Below are positions 54,034 to 61,635 of a DNA stretch of 64,000 bases, piece after piece (the stretch's first letter is position 1; each line of letters begins with the position of its first letter). Source of the stretch: an uncultured Spartobacteria bacterium (lineage in GTDB: Bacteria > Verrucomicrobiota > Verrucomicrobiia > Chthoniobacterales > Chthoniobacteraceae). Location of the stretch: positions 1 through 64,000 of the forward strand of contig CAIXGS010000027.1 in NCBI GenBank assembly GCA_903919125.1, read 5' to 3'. A model generated the notes under the pieces. The model ran no database searches. It was not told the origin of the DNA and saw only the letters and a program-made list of their open reading frames with translations. Position numbers and translations under genes: made by a program.

Positions 54034-54177
54034 CTAATTGGCGCGGTCCGTCACCGGAGTGTGACTCATGCTTTGTGTCTGGAAGTCCGTTCGTTGCCGA
54101 ATGACAAACCACAAGGCAATGGCCAGCAACAAAGTACACAACTTAGCTAACCAGTGACTTTCAGGCGGGATCTTCAT
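54034..54177 (-). CDS. 47-residue single-pass membrane peptide after cdaA, possibly a reduced CdaR/YbbR anchor
   Basis: The ATG at 54,177 lies inside the end of cdaA (17-base overlap), which suggests coupled translation. The product reads KIPPESHWLAKLCTLLLAIA then LWFVIRQRTDF: a short N-terminus, one strong transmembrane helix (about residues 9-26) and a 20-residue tail ending TPVTDRAN. In many bacteria cdaA is followed by cdaR (YbbR), whose N-terminus is just such a W/K-L-LALLLA-LW-I-R helix, followed by several YbbR domains. Here no YbbR domain follows. A longer in-frame start at 54,243 would overlap cdaA more deeply. Functional link to CdaA is inference from position and the helix. Confidence 0.6.
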   Translation of the reverse strand: MKIPPESHWLAKLCTLLLAIALWFVIRQRTDFQTQSMSHTPVTDRAN

Positions 54178-54955
54178 TTTCAACGGTGGTGAGCAACTCT
54201 TTGAGGCGCGTGCGAAAACTTTCGGGATCAAAATCCCGCTCAATTTCTCCAGAACGACAAAGCGAGATCACGCCGGTTTCTTCGCTCACGACGATGATAA
54301 TGGCGTCCGTCTCCTCGCTAAGTCCCAGTCCTGCGCGATGGCGCAATCCAAGGTTACGGTCCAGATCAGTGCGCTCTGTGACAGGAAAAATACAGGCTCC
54401 AGCGAGAAGCCGGTCTTGGCGGAGAATCAGGCCGCCGTCGTGGAGAGGCGTTCTTTGAAAGAAAATGGATACGACAAGCTCAACGCTCAGAAGACAATCG
54501 AGCTCCACTCCGCTTTCTGCCCAGGGATCCAGTGGAACGTCCCGTTCGATGGCGATGAGCGCCCCCAATTGGCGATTGGCGAGGTCGAATGTTAGCTGAC
54601 TCAGAAGTTCCACCGTCTCGAGATTTTCCTGCGCACTAGAGAACAGGCGGTTCTTGCCGAGATTGGCCGCGACCCTACGCAGCTCGGGTTGAAAAATCAC
54701 CACCAACGTAAACAACCCAAGCGCCGCAGTGTTTCGCAATAACCAATCCAAAACAGGCAGATGTAAAAGCTCTGATACGAGCAAGAAAGAAATGGAGCCT
54801 ATCGCGACACCAGTTAAGATACGGATGCCTTGCGTCTCCCTTAACCGCACCCAGATTTGGTACAGCGCCAACCAAATGAGGGATATCTCCAGGGCATCCC
54901 GCCAATGGTCAGAGAGAAAATTTTCCACCACTCCAACGGCTATCGAGAAGCTCAT
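54161..54955 (-). CDS. cdaA: Membrane-bound diadenylate cyclase CdaA (DacA)
   Basis: 264 residues from the ATG at 54,955, which overlaps the folP stop as ATGA; a TTG two codons earlier is a less likely start. Three hydrophobic segments (about 24-37, 47-64, 70-88) precede the DAC domain. Catalytic motifs are LHDGGLIL (171-178) and LGLRHRAGLGLSEETDA (202-218). The first is usually HDGA in CdaA/DisA; here Gly replaces Ala next to the key Asp. The enzyme joins two ATP into cyclic di-AMP, a messenger for osmotic and cell-wall homeostasis. It is coupled to folP upstream and to a small membrane peptide downstream. CdaA beside glmM is common in Firmicutes; glmM is about 4 kb away here on the same strand but not adjacent. 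Confidence 0.95.
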   Translation of the reverse strand: MSFSIAVGVVENFLSDHWRDALEISLIWLALYQIWVRLRETQGIRILTGVAIGSISFLLVSELLHLPVLDWLLRNTAALGLFTLVVIFQPELRRVAANLGKNRLFSSAQENLETVELLSQLTFDLANRQLGALIAIERDVPLDPWAESGVELDCLLSVELVVSIFFQRTPLHDGGLILRQDRLLAGACIFPVTERTDLDRNLGLRHRAGLGLSEETDAIIIVVSEETGVISLCRSGEIERDFDPESFRTRLKELLTTVENEDPA

Positions 54956-55791
54956 GCGCAAGCCTCCAAGATGGCTTCCGTCATGCGCAACGCCTCCCCG
55001 TTCGGGCGCACATCGTGGACACGCACCACATGGACTCCGCGATGACGGGCATAGCTAGTAAGAGCAATCGTGGGCCACTCACGATCCTCGACTGCAGGCA
55101 GCCCAGTGAGCGCGCTTAAAAAAGACTTCCGTGAAACACCGAGAACGAGCGGACGATCGTGCTGTTGGAAAAAATTGAGCTCTTTAAGAACACGGAGGTT
55201 GTGGTGAACGCTCTTCCCAAACCCGATCCCTGGGTCCAGCGCAATCTGTTGCGGATCAATGCCGCTTGCCACACATCGATCAAGGGTGGCCCGGAAAAAG
55301 TCCGACACGTCCTCCAAAACATCAGCGTATCGGGGCGCCTGCTGCATCGTCGCGGGGTCGCCCTGCATGTGCATGGCCACGGCCCCCGCACCAGTCTCCC
55401 GAACCACCTCCAGCATTCCCGGAGCGCGCAGTCCGCTAATGTCGTTAATGATGCTCGCCCCACAACGAACGGCCTCCCGAGCCACTTCAGGCTTGCAAGT
55501 GTCCACGGAAATCAGGGCATTACAGCGCGACGAAAGTTCCTGAATTACGGGCAGCACCCGTCGCAATTCTTCCTCTAACTTTATGGGAGTCGCTCCTGGT
55601 CGACTGGACTCGCCACCCACATCCAGAATGTCTGCGCCCGCACCAACGAGTGCCAAACCACGCTCCACCGCAACGCTCGGATCAGAATAGAGACCGCCAT
55701 CGGAAAACGAGTCGGGCGTTACATTGAGCACGCCCATAAGCAGCGCGTGGCTGCCTAGATCTAAGGTGTGGTTTCGTACTCGCCAGAACAT
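54952..55791 (-). CDS. folP: Dihydropteroate synthase
   Basis: 279 residues. The TIM-barrel motifs are all present: GVLNVTPDSFSDGG (20-33), GGESSRPGATP (59-69), ISVDTCKPEVA (94-104), IINDISGL (114-121), MHMQGDPATMQ (140-150), DPGIGFGKSVHHNL (186-199), GVSRKSFLSALTG (218-230) and VVRVHDVR (255-262). It condenses p-aminobenzoate with 6-hydroxymethyl-dihydropterin pyrophosphate to dihydropteroate and is the sulfonamide target. It begins the minus-strand cluster, with its stop overlapping the cdaA start by four bases. Divergent from the methyltransferase gene across 63 bases. Confidence 0.97.
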   Translation of the reverse strand: MFWRVRNHTLDLGSHALLMGVLNVTPDSFSDGGLYSDPSVAVERGLALVGAGADILDVGGESSRPGATPIKLEEELRRVLPVIQELSSRCNALISVDTCKPEVAREAVRCGASIINDISGLRAPGMLEVVRETGAGAVAMHMQGDPATMQQAPRYADVLEDVSDFFRATLDRCVASGIDPQQIALDPGIGFGKSVHHNLRVLKELNFFQQHDRPLVLGVSRKSFLSALTGLPAVEDREWPTIALTSYARHRGVHVVRVHDVRPNGEALRMTEAILEACA

Positions 55792-55854
55792 AAGGGGGAA
55801 AACAGGGAAAAAACGGGATCATCCGTTGCGACAAATCGCACAGTCGTTTATCCC

Positions 55855-56673
55855 ATGCGTATGATCACCGCAACCTCACGGACAAATTTGGTGGCAGATT
55901 CTTCCGCTGGGCTGGAGAATCCTTATGAAAGCAACAAACTCCTGAGCGAGTATCTTTTGTTTCACTATGGCACCGCAGAGGAAGTACTTCCCTTCGCGCA
56001 GGGGCCAAAGGATGCGCTCGCCTACCCGGTGCGGTGCGTGAGCGAGTGCCTTGAACCTGCGGAGTTGTCCAGAGGAGGACGCGCTCTGGATCTGGGTTGC
56101 GCGGTGGGGCGCTCCACTTTCGAATTGGCACGCCATTGTGAGGCTGTACTCGGGATCGATTACTCCCACAGTTTTATCGCCGCGGCAGAACGCATTCGAA
56201 CCGAGGGCAAGCTTGAGTACGAGCGAGTTGAGGAAGGGAAAATTTCAACGCCACTGATTGCGCACCGACCTGCTGAAGTGGCTCCTGAACGTGTTCGATT
56301 CGAGCAGGGCGACGCGTTGCAACTGCGGGAAGGGCTGGGCCGGTTTGATATCGTGCTCATGGCAAACCTGATTGACCGCCTGCAAAAGCCCGCTCAGTGC
56401 CTGGCTCAGCTCGGCGACTTGGTGGAACGTGGCGGCACCCTCGTCATCACCTCACCCTACACTTGGATGGAGGCGTATACGCCCAAGACGGAGTGGTTGG
56501 GCGGCTTCCGGTCCAACGAGCAACCGCAGCTCACATTAGACGGACTTCGCGCAAACTTGGCTCCCGACTTTCAAATGGAGAGGACGTTGGACCTTCCCTT
56601 TCTTATCCGAGAGCACGCTCGTAAGTACCAATGGAGCGTGGCCCAAGCCTCGATCTGGAGGCGGCTTGCCTAA
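55855..56673 (+). CDS. Free-standing OvoA C-terminal-type methyltransferase (putative 4-mercaptohistidine N1-methyltransferase)
   Basis: 272 residues from the ATG at 55,855; a second ATG two codons later is equally possible. It is a class I SAM methyltransferase with GGRALDLGCAVGRSTFELAR (residues 74-93) and GIDYSHSFIAAAERI. Flanking texts are those of the OvoA C-terminal domain family (TIGR04345 as I recall it): NPYESNKLLSEYLLFHYG, FAQGPKDALAYPVRCVSECL, ITSPYTWMEAYTPKTEWLGG and FLIREHARKYQWSVAQAS. In full OvoA this domain N-methylates 4-mercaptohistidine in ovothiol synthesis, after an N-terminal iron sulfoxide synthase. That synthase part is not in this window, so the protein is either one half of a split pathway or acts on something else. 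Confidence 0.82.
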   Translation: MRMITATSRTNLVADSSAGLENPYESNKLLSEYLLFHYGTAEEVLPFAQGPKDALAYPVRCVSECLEPAELSRGGRALDLGCAVGRSTFELARHCEAVLGIDYSHSFIAAAERIRTEGKLEYERVEEGKISTPLIAHRPAEVAPERVRFEQGDALQLREGLGRFDIVLMANLIDRLQKPAQCLAQLGDLVERGGTLVITSPYTWMEAYTPKTEWLGGFRSNEQPQLTLDGLRANLAPDFQMERTLDLPFLIREHARKYQWSVAQASIWRRLA

Positions 56674-56691
56674 GGCTTCGCGCTTGGACCT

Positions 56692-57285
56692 TTATGGTGC
56701 CTTATCCGGCGCCTCTTTTGGAGTGAACGCGTTACCCGGCTTGGTGCCCTCGGATCCAACGACCGTTTTATGCCCGGATTCCAAAAAAGACTCAGCGATG
56801 ACTTTACCCTCTTTGATCACCTGCACCCCATAGCCGGCAATTTTGATCCCACCAGCATCTTGGGACTTTGCTCCTGGCGCCATGCCCGGCTTAGGGCCGC
56901 CTGGTTTAGCAATAAATGGAGACTTTTGAGTGTAAGAGCTTTGCACACCCGCACCCGAGATTACCTCCGTGCCGTTAGGCTTGAGATTCACGCTGGATTC
57001 TCCACCCCCAGCTACATCCACCTTCATTGTCTTCATGTCCCTGCCAAAATACCAATAACGCACCGTCAGGTTTGCCTCGGGTTTGCTGGAAGAATTGCGC
57101 ACGGTCATAGTCAGGACTTTTTCCTGGCCACCGCCTTTGGCAGCAGCATCCCCTGCGGCTTTCGGAGCACCGTCTTCTTTTTTGGCTGACGCCGGACGTC
57201 CTAACTCTGCAAGGACGTCAACACCAGCAAATGCCTGCATTGCAGAAATTTGACCAACGGCTAATAAAATACAAAGTCTGCGCAT
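56692..57285 (-). CDS. Secreted protein of unknown function
   Basis: 197 residues from the ATG at 57,285, chosen because a signal peptide follows at once (MRRLCILLAVGQISAMQAFA, cleavage near AFA-GVD); a longer open frame upstream would overlap the divergent prepilin peptidase gene. An Ala/Gly/Lys-rich linker (about 28-54) leads to a beta-rich region: KVLTMTVRNSSSKPEANLTV, RYWYFGRDMKTMKVDVAGGG and the closing GYGVQVIKEGKVIAESFLES. The pattern of an Ig-like or fibronectin-like periplasmic domain is possible but not certain. I do not recognise the family. It converges on the methyltransferase gene (18-base gap). Confidence 0.7.
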   Translation of the reverse strand: MRRLCILLAVGQISAMQAFAGVDVLAELGRPASAKKEDGAPKAAGDAAAKGGGQEKVLTMTVRNSSSKPEANLTVRYWYFGRDMKTMKVDVAGGGESSVNLKPNGTEVISGAGVQSSYTQKSPFIAKPGGPKPGMAPGAKSQDAGGIKIAGYGVQVIKEGKVIAESFLESGHKTVVGSEGTKPGNAFTPKEAPDKAP

Positions 57286-57367
57286 AAGGGAAATATACAA
57301 ATAGCCTTTCGCATTAGACCAGTCCGGAGTTGACGCGACTGCGGTAGCTCGTTGAGTTGAACACGTG

Positions 57368-58480
57368 ATGTTTTCCATTCCACTCGTTGCGCCATTTTGT
57401 GCGGCAGCTTTCGGAGCACTGGTCGGGTCTTTTCTGAATGTGTGCATCCACCGGCTCCCCAGAGGAATGTCAGTAAACCAACCGCGGCGTTCCTTTTGCC
57501 CCGCCTGCGAGCGGCTGATTCCGTGGTACGAAAACGTACCGGTGCTATCCTGGCTTTTTCTAAGAGGGAAGTGCAGCGGCTGCGGCAATCCCATTGCGGT
57601 GCGCTACGTGATCGTAGAAATCGTCACTTCAGTTTTGTTCGCGTGTGTGACACTAAAGCTTGGCGCCACGAATTTCCCTCTGCACGCGGCGTACTGGTTG
57701 CTGGTGAGTTTACTCACCGTTGCGACCTTCGTGGATTTGGAACACCTCATCATACCCGATGAAGTGACTTGGGGTGGCGTGGGAGCAGGTCTCGTTCTCT
57801 CCCCTCTGATTCCTGCTCTGCATGGCGCGCCAAGCCCTCTTGCGGGCCTTGCGCAAGCCGCTCTCGGGGCGGCGGCAGGCTATGGCCTGCTCTGGGCGGT
57901 AGCCGAGGTGGGACGCCTCGCATTCGGAAGGCAAACCCATCGTTTCAATCCACCCACTTTGCTCGTTTGGACGCGAAGCGGCGACGAGGCTCAAATGGTT
58001 GTCGAAGGAGAGACGCTGCAATGGGGAGAGCTATTCGCAAGAGGAACGGAAAAAGTTGTGATGCAAATCCTTTCTGGAAAGGTGGATGGAAAGCCAACCA
58101 CTTCTCCGATGGCCATTTGGAAGTTTGAGAGACTCGAATTAGAAGACTCTCAACTGGATCTTAACGCCGTGGACCGGGTGGAGTTTGAGATCTCCTCCTT
58201 GACCCTCCCGCGAGAGGTCATGGGATTTGGAGACGTAAAGTTTTTGGCCGCCATTGGCGCATTCTTGGGCTGGAAATCCGTGCTCTTCACGGTGATGGCA
58301 GCCTCCGTTTTCGGCGCGGCCTTTGGTCTGTTGACGCTTCTGCTAAGAAAACGCGAATGGTCAGCGCGGATTCCATTCGGGCCGTTTCTCGCAATGGGCG
58401 CATTGCTTTGGATGCTGCGGGGGCCCGAATTGCTTCACGCCTACTGGCAATGGACGCTCCATTTTGCCGCACAGGGGTGA
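57368..58480 (+). CDS. pilD: Type IV prepilin peptidase/N-methyltransferase with a large internal insertion
   Basis: 370 residues from the ATG at 57,368; a GTG lies one codon earlier. A membrane aspartyl protease that cleaves and N-methylates type IV pilin and pseudopilin leaders. Seen: ALVGSFLNVCIHRLPRG (17-33), the two zinc-type pairs C44-P-A-C47 and C69-S-G-C72, first catalytic Asp123 (FVDLEHLIIPDEVTW) and second Asp289 (MGFGDVKFLAAIGAFLGW). Between the helices of the protease domain, residues about 185-280 form a soluble insertion (THRFNPPTLLVWTRSGDEA to VEFEISSLTLPRE) that standard PilD lacks. No pilin genes are nearby. Converges on bioD. Confidence 0.93.
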   Translation: MFSIPLVAPFCAAAFGALVGSFLNVCIHRLPRGMSVNQPRRSFCPACERLIPWYENVPVLSWLFLRGKCSGCGNPIAVRYVIVEIVTSVLFACVTLKLGATNFPLHAAYWLLVSLLTVATFVDLEHLIIPDEVTWGGVGAGLVLSPLIPALHGAPSPLAGLAQAALGAAAGYGLLWAVAEVGRLAFGRQTHRFNPPTLLVWTRSGDEAQMVVEGETLQWGELFARGTEKVVMQILSGKVDGKPTTSPMAIWKFERLELEDSQLDLNAVDRVEFEISSLTLPREVMGFGDVKFLAAIGAFLGWKSVLFTVMAASVFGAAFGLLTLLLRKREWSARIPFGPFLAMGALLWMLRGPELLHAYWQWTLHFAAQG

Positions 58481-58503
58481 GGCAAGCCGCAGAACTACGG
58501 GAT

Positions 58504-59166
58504 CTACGGAACAAGACGTTGGCGTTGCAGGACGCTCAGCAACGCAGGATCCAATTCCGTGGAGCCCCATTCTATCTGCCCCAACACGGGCACGGGCAAC
58601 AACTGCTCCAACACACCACGGTTGGTGATGGTCGCCGCGTCCGAAGTTAACTGCATTACCTCGTTGAGCACCACGCCTGCGCAAGTGCCGCCCTTGGCGA
58701 AAATGGCATCTACGGTGAGTTGGGTATGATTGATTGCGCCCAGGCGATTGGCGGACACAACAAGCACTGGCAAGCCAAGTTCCAACGCAAAGTCACTCAT
58801 GCAAAGCTGTGCGGTCAAAGGAACCCGCCATCCGCCAATCCCCTCCACGACCACAAACTGGTGCCGACTGCGTAGTTGCTCGACTGCACCTCTCGCTGTA
58901 TCCACATCCACCGCCCGATTTTCCACTAAAGATGCCGTGTAAGGAGACGCCGGCACGCGCAGCCACACCGGATTGACGAGTTCGAGAGGCTCCACGCGTT
59001 CTGCCGCTTCATAAAGCAGCTCACCATCCGTGCGCTCACCACAGCAGAACGGCTTGATTCCTACCGCGTCCAACCCGTTTTTGCGCAGTGCCTTCAGTAG
59101 AAGCGCAGAGAAGTGCGTCTTACCCACACCTGTGTCGGTGCCCGTTATAAAGATTCCTCCACTCAT
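58504..59166 (-). CDS. bioD: ATP-dependent dethiobiotin synthetase
   Basis: 220 residues from the ATG at 59,166; the frame is open further upstream, but that part overlaps glmM. P-loop GTDTGVGKT (residues 9-17), VEGIGGWRVPL (107-117), the usual acidic/Gly loop of BioD, and a C-terminal LGQIEWG. It carboxylates 7,8-diaminopelargonate to dethiobiotin, the penultimate step in biotin synthesis. No other bio gene is in the window. It starts 16 bases after the glmM stop on the same strand, so the two are probably cotranscribed. Confidence 0.94.
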   Translation of the reverse strand: MSGGIFITGTDTGVGKTHFSALLLKALRKNGLDAVGIKPFCCGERTDGELLYEAAERVEPLELVNPVWLRVPASPYTASLVENRAVDVDTARGAVEQLRSRHQFVVVEGIGGWRVPLTAQLCMSDFALELGLPVLVVSANRLGAINHTQLTVDAIFAKGGTCAGVVLNEVMQLTSDAATITNRGVLEQLLPVPVLGQIEWGSTELDPALLSVLQRQRLVP

Positions 59167-59182
59167 TCCGTCTAAAGCAACC

Positions 59183-60577
59183 TTAGGCTCCAATTTCCGC
59201 CTGAAGCGCTTCTGCGATTCGGTCCGCGTGCGCGTTAATGTGCCCACTATTGCGCCCCTCCAGAAGCAATCGCACTTTGGGCTCCGTGCCCGAATACCGT
59301 AAGAGAACGCGGCCGCTGCCTTCGAGTTCCTGCTCAGCAAGTGCCACGAGTTTTTGCACGGCTGGAAGCTCTCCCAGCGGTGGCTTTCGCGTAACCTTTA
59401 GATTGCGCTGGGCTTGAGGATATTTCACCAAACACTGCTTCAACTCACTCAAAGGCTTTCCTGTTTCTACCACAATACGAAGAATTTGCAGAGCGCTTAC
59501 CAAGCCGTCGCCAGTAGTGCCAAAGTCGCGGAAGATCATGTGCCCGCTCTGCTCGCCGCCGATGTTTAGATTCTCCCTAACCATCGCTTCAATGACGTAT
59601 CGATCCCCAACGGCAGTGCGAAGAACTTTTCCCCCGTGGCTGCGCAAGGTCTCATCCAAGCCAAAATTACTCATCACCGTGGCCACGAGAATATTGCGAG
59701 AGAGAGCACCGCGCCGGAGCGCGTCCAGGGCGGCAATTGCGAGGATTTCATCACCATCCACGACGTCCCCATTTTCATCGCAAAGAAGCACACGGTCGGC
59801 GTCGCCATCGTGAGAAATACCGATTGTCGCGCCGGTTGCGCGCACGATGCGACTGATTTCATCGGGGTAAGTACTGCCGCAATCCGCGTTGATGTTACGG
59901 CCGTTGGGAGAATGGTGCTCAAGGGAAAGACGCGCTCCGAGTTCGCGCAAGACGCACGGAGTAGATTTATAGGCGGCCCCATTTGCACAGTCCACGGCGA
60001 TGTGCATCCCCTCTAAAGTCATGCCCTTAGGAAAACTCGCCTTGGCGAACTCAACGTATCGGCCCAGAGCGTCATCGATGCGTTTAGCCTGGCCAATTTC
60101 TCCAGCAATCGGCCGGATAGATTCGATCTCGCCACCGAATACGAGCTGTTCGATGCGGCGCTCCACCGCATCGTCGAGTTTGTAGCCATCATGTCGGAAA
60201 AACTTGATCCCGTTGTCCTCGTAATGGTTATGAGAAGCGCTCAGCACGATCCCTGCATCCGCCCGGAGTGAACGCGTGATATAGGCGACACCGGGCGAAG
60301 GCAGTGGCCCAATAAATAAAACGTTAGCGCCCAGTGACATCACTCCAGCGGCAAGAGCCGTCTCCAACATATATCCCGAGAGCCTCGTGTCTTTTCCGAT
60401 GACAATGGTCGGGCGCGAACTGTTGGAGGCCCGAGGCATCCCACGCTGGCTGAGTACATGCGCTGCGGCGCGCCCCAGTTTGAGAGCGGTTTCGGCGGTC
60501 ACGGGCTCGAGGTTGGCGACGCCACGGACGCCGTCGGTGCCGAAGAGTTTGCGGGAGAGGTCTGTCGGAGAAGTCAT
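59183..60577 (-). CDS. glmM: Phosphoglucosamine mutase
   Basis: 464 residues, full length for the family. LFGTDGVRGVAN (11-22); active-site loop GIVLSASHNHYEDNGIKFF (109-127) with Ser115 as the phosphorylated serine; metal loop DGDADR (257-262); sugar-binding GGEQSGHMIF (340-349); phosphate-binding RYSGTEPKVR near the C-terminus. It converts glucosamine-6-phosphate to glucosamine-1-phosphate for UDP-GlcNAc and hence peptidoglycan and LPS. First gene of the glmM-bioD pair; divergent from the cytochrome b562-like gene across 188 bases. Confidence 0.97.
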   Translation of the reverse strand: MTSPTDLSRKLFGTDGVRGVANLEPVTAETALKLGRAAAHVLSQRGMPRASNSSRPTIVIGKDTRLSGYMLETALAAGVMSLGANVLFIGPLPSPGVAYITRSLRADAGIVLSASHNHYEDNGIKFFRHDGYKLDDAVERRIEQLVFGGEIESIRPIAGEIGQAKRIDDALGRYVEFAKASFPKGMTLEGMHIAVDCANGAAYKSTPCVLRELGARLSLEHHSPNGRNINADCGSTYPDEISRIVRATGATIGISHDGDADRVLLCDENGDVVDGDEILAIAALDALRRGALSRNILVATVMSNFGLDETLRSHGGKVLRTAVGDRYVIEAMVRENLNIGGEQSGHMIFRDFGTTGDGLVSALQILRIVVETGKPLSELKQCLVKYPQAQRNLKVTRKPPLGELPAVQKLVALAEQELEGSGRVLLRYSGTEPKVRLLLEGRNSGHINAHADRIAEALQAEIGA

Positions 60578-60766
60578 GCGGAAGTAAAACGAGTAGGGAA
60601 AGCACAGTGCGTATGCTTGGTAGGCGGCGCAACGGGTAAGTGTGAAAGGGGCGTTAAAGGGGGTTGAGCGGGGTGGCGAAAATATTAGGCAAAAGGTTGA
60701 CGAAAAGCTTGCTTGGCAAAAGGCAGCGAGGCCGATAACGAGAAAGGTGAATTCCTCACAAAAATT
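60578..60766. promoter_or_regulatory. Divergent intergenic region between glmM and the cytochrome b562-like gene
   Basis: At 188 bases this is the longest gene-free stretch in the window. It is AG-rich on the plus strand near the b562 gene and holds a TTGACG hexamer (60,697-60,702), but no -10 box at 16-18 bases. A TTGCTT (60,709-60,714) with CGATAA 18 bases on is a weak alternative. The AAAGGTGA before the b562-like gene lies about 15 bases from its ATG, farther than usual. No RNA gene is visible. Confidence 0.3.
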
Positions 60767-61186
60767 ATGCTTAAAAAACTCACCCCCCTCGTGGCTGTTG
60801 CTACAGTGCTCTCTTTTGGAATCTCAGCTTTCGCTGAAGACACACCCATGGAAAAAGAAATGAGCGCAATGAACAAGGCTTACAAGGCCTTGAAAAAATC
60901 CATTGAGGATCCTGCTCAAAAAGCAGAGAACCTCAAGTTCATCGCTGAAATTAAAAAGACCAACGATGCCGCATCAAAGATGGAACCCAAGACGCTGGCC
61001 GATCAACCGGCAGCAGCCAAAGCGGCCTACTTGGAGAAGTTTAAGGCGTCCATGGCAGATTTCGGCAAGCACGTGGAAGCTCTGGAAGCTGCTGTCAATG
61101 CAGGCAACACCGCTGCAGCCAAGGCCGAGTTCGATAAGCTTAACGATTTGAAGAAGAAGGGCCACGAAGAGTTCAAAAAGGACTAG
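60767..61186 (+). CDS. Cytochrome b562-like periplasmic protein
   Basis: 139 residues from the ATG at 60,767, where a signal peptide begins (MLKKLTPLVAVATVLSFGIS, cleavage near AFA-ED). The mature part is a four-helix-bundle pattern. Aligned to cytochrome b562, Met32 (MEKEMSAMNKAYKALKK) corresponds to the heme ligand Met7 and His133 (KKKGHEEFKK) to His102, so both axial ligands for non-covalent heme b appear to be present. The overall identity is low and Ala/Lys/Glu-rich helices make chance similarity easier. A non-heme member of the family remains possible. Role in electron transfer is inferred. Confidence 0.72.
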   Translation: MLKKLTPLVAVATVLSFGISAFAEDTPMEKEMSAMNKAYKALKKSIEDPAQKAENLKFIAEIKKTNDAASKMEPKTLADQPAAAKAAYLEKFKASMADFGKHVEALEAAVNAGNTAAAKAEFDKLNDLKKKGHEEFKKD

Positions 61187-61241
61187 TCGTCTGGTTCAGT
61201 TGCAATAAATCGCAGACTAACGCCCTCCCCTCCCCGGACGC

Positions 61242-61511
61242 ATGACACGCCAACAGGTTCTAGACCTGTATTTTATGGACGCCCGCTGCAAGCTCATCGA
61301 GCTGGCGGCGTTTCTAGATCGTGTCGAGCGTTCGGATGGGGAGGCTGACTTCCGACTGGCAGCCATTCGCGAGGCGCTTCCTCTGCTGCAGTCCGTACAA
61401 CAGGACAAAGCGAAGGCCGTGTTGCTGAGCCTGAGCGACCCCACAAACGAGCCGCTGCTTTCCGCTCCAGGTAAGGGCGCATGCGGAGCTTGGCCAGGCG
61501 CGCCTCTTTGA
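61242..61511 (+). CDS. 89-residue protein of unknown function upstream of the EboB-like gene
   Basis: The product begins MTRQQVLDLYFMDARCKLIE, continues with a helical LAAFLDRVERSDGEADFRLA, and ends with a proline/glycine tail (LSDPTNEPLLSAPGKGACGA). No signal peptide, membrane segment or known motif. Coding bias fits the neighbours, and it lies between two plus-strand genes, 124 bases before the EboB-like hydrolase. I believe similar small proteins accompany such hydrolases in other Verrucomicrobia, but could not verify this. Function not assigned; residues 1-45 look like the conserved part. Confidence 0.7.
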   Translation: MTRQQVLDLYFMDARCKLIELAAFLDRVERSDGEADFRLAAIREALPLLQSVQQDKAKAVLLSLSDPTNEPLLSAPGKGACGAWPGAPL

Positions 61512-61635
61512 AGGGGAGCCTGATTTCTTCGCCGCCGTTCCACCTGAGGTTGGGTGAAATGTTTTTGCGTCTTCGCTGAGAGCGTCCATATTTCCTGCGC
61601 CCCAGCTCTTTTTCAATCAACTTCACCTCATCGCC

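Noticed and set aside
57286-57594. A 300-residue version of the secreted unknown protein.
   Set aside because: The first 103 residues overlap the prepilin peptidase gene antisense and would bury a clear signal peptide.
58481-58503. Intrinsic terminator between the convergent pilD-like and bioD genes, and at the other two convergent junctions (52,744-52,763; 56,674-56,691).
   Set aside because: The gaps are only 18-23 bases and show no GC hairpin followed by a T-run on either strand.
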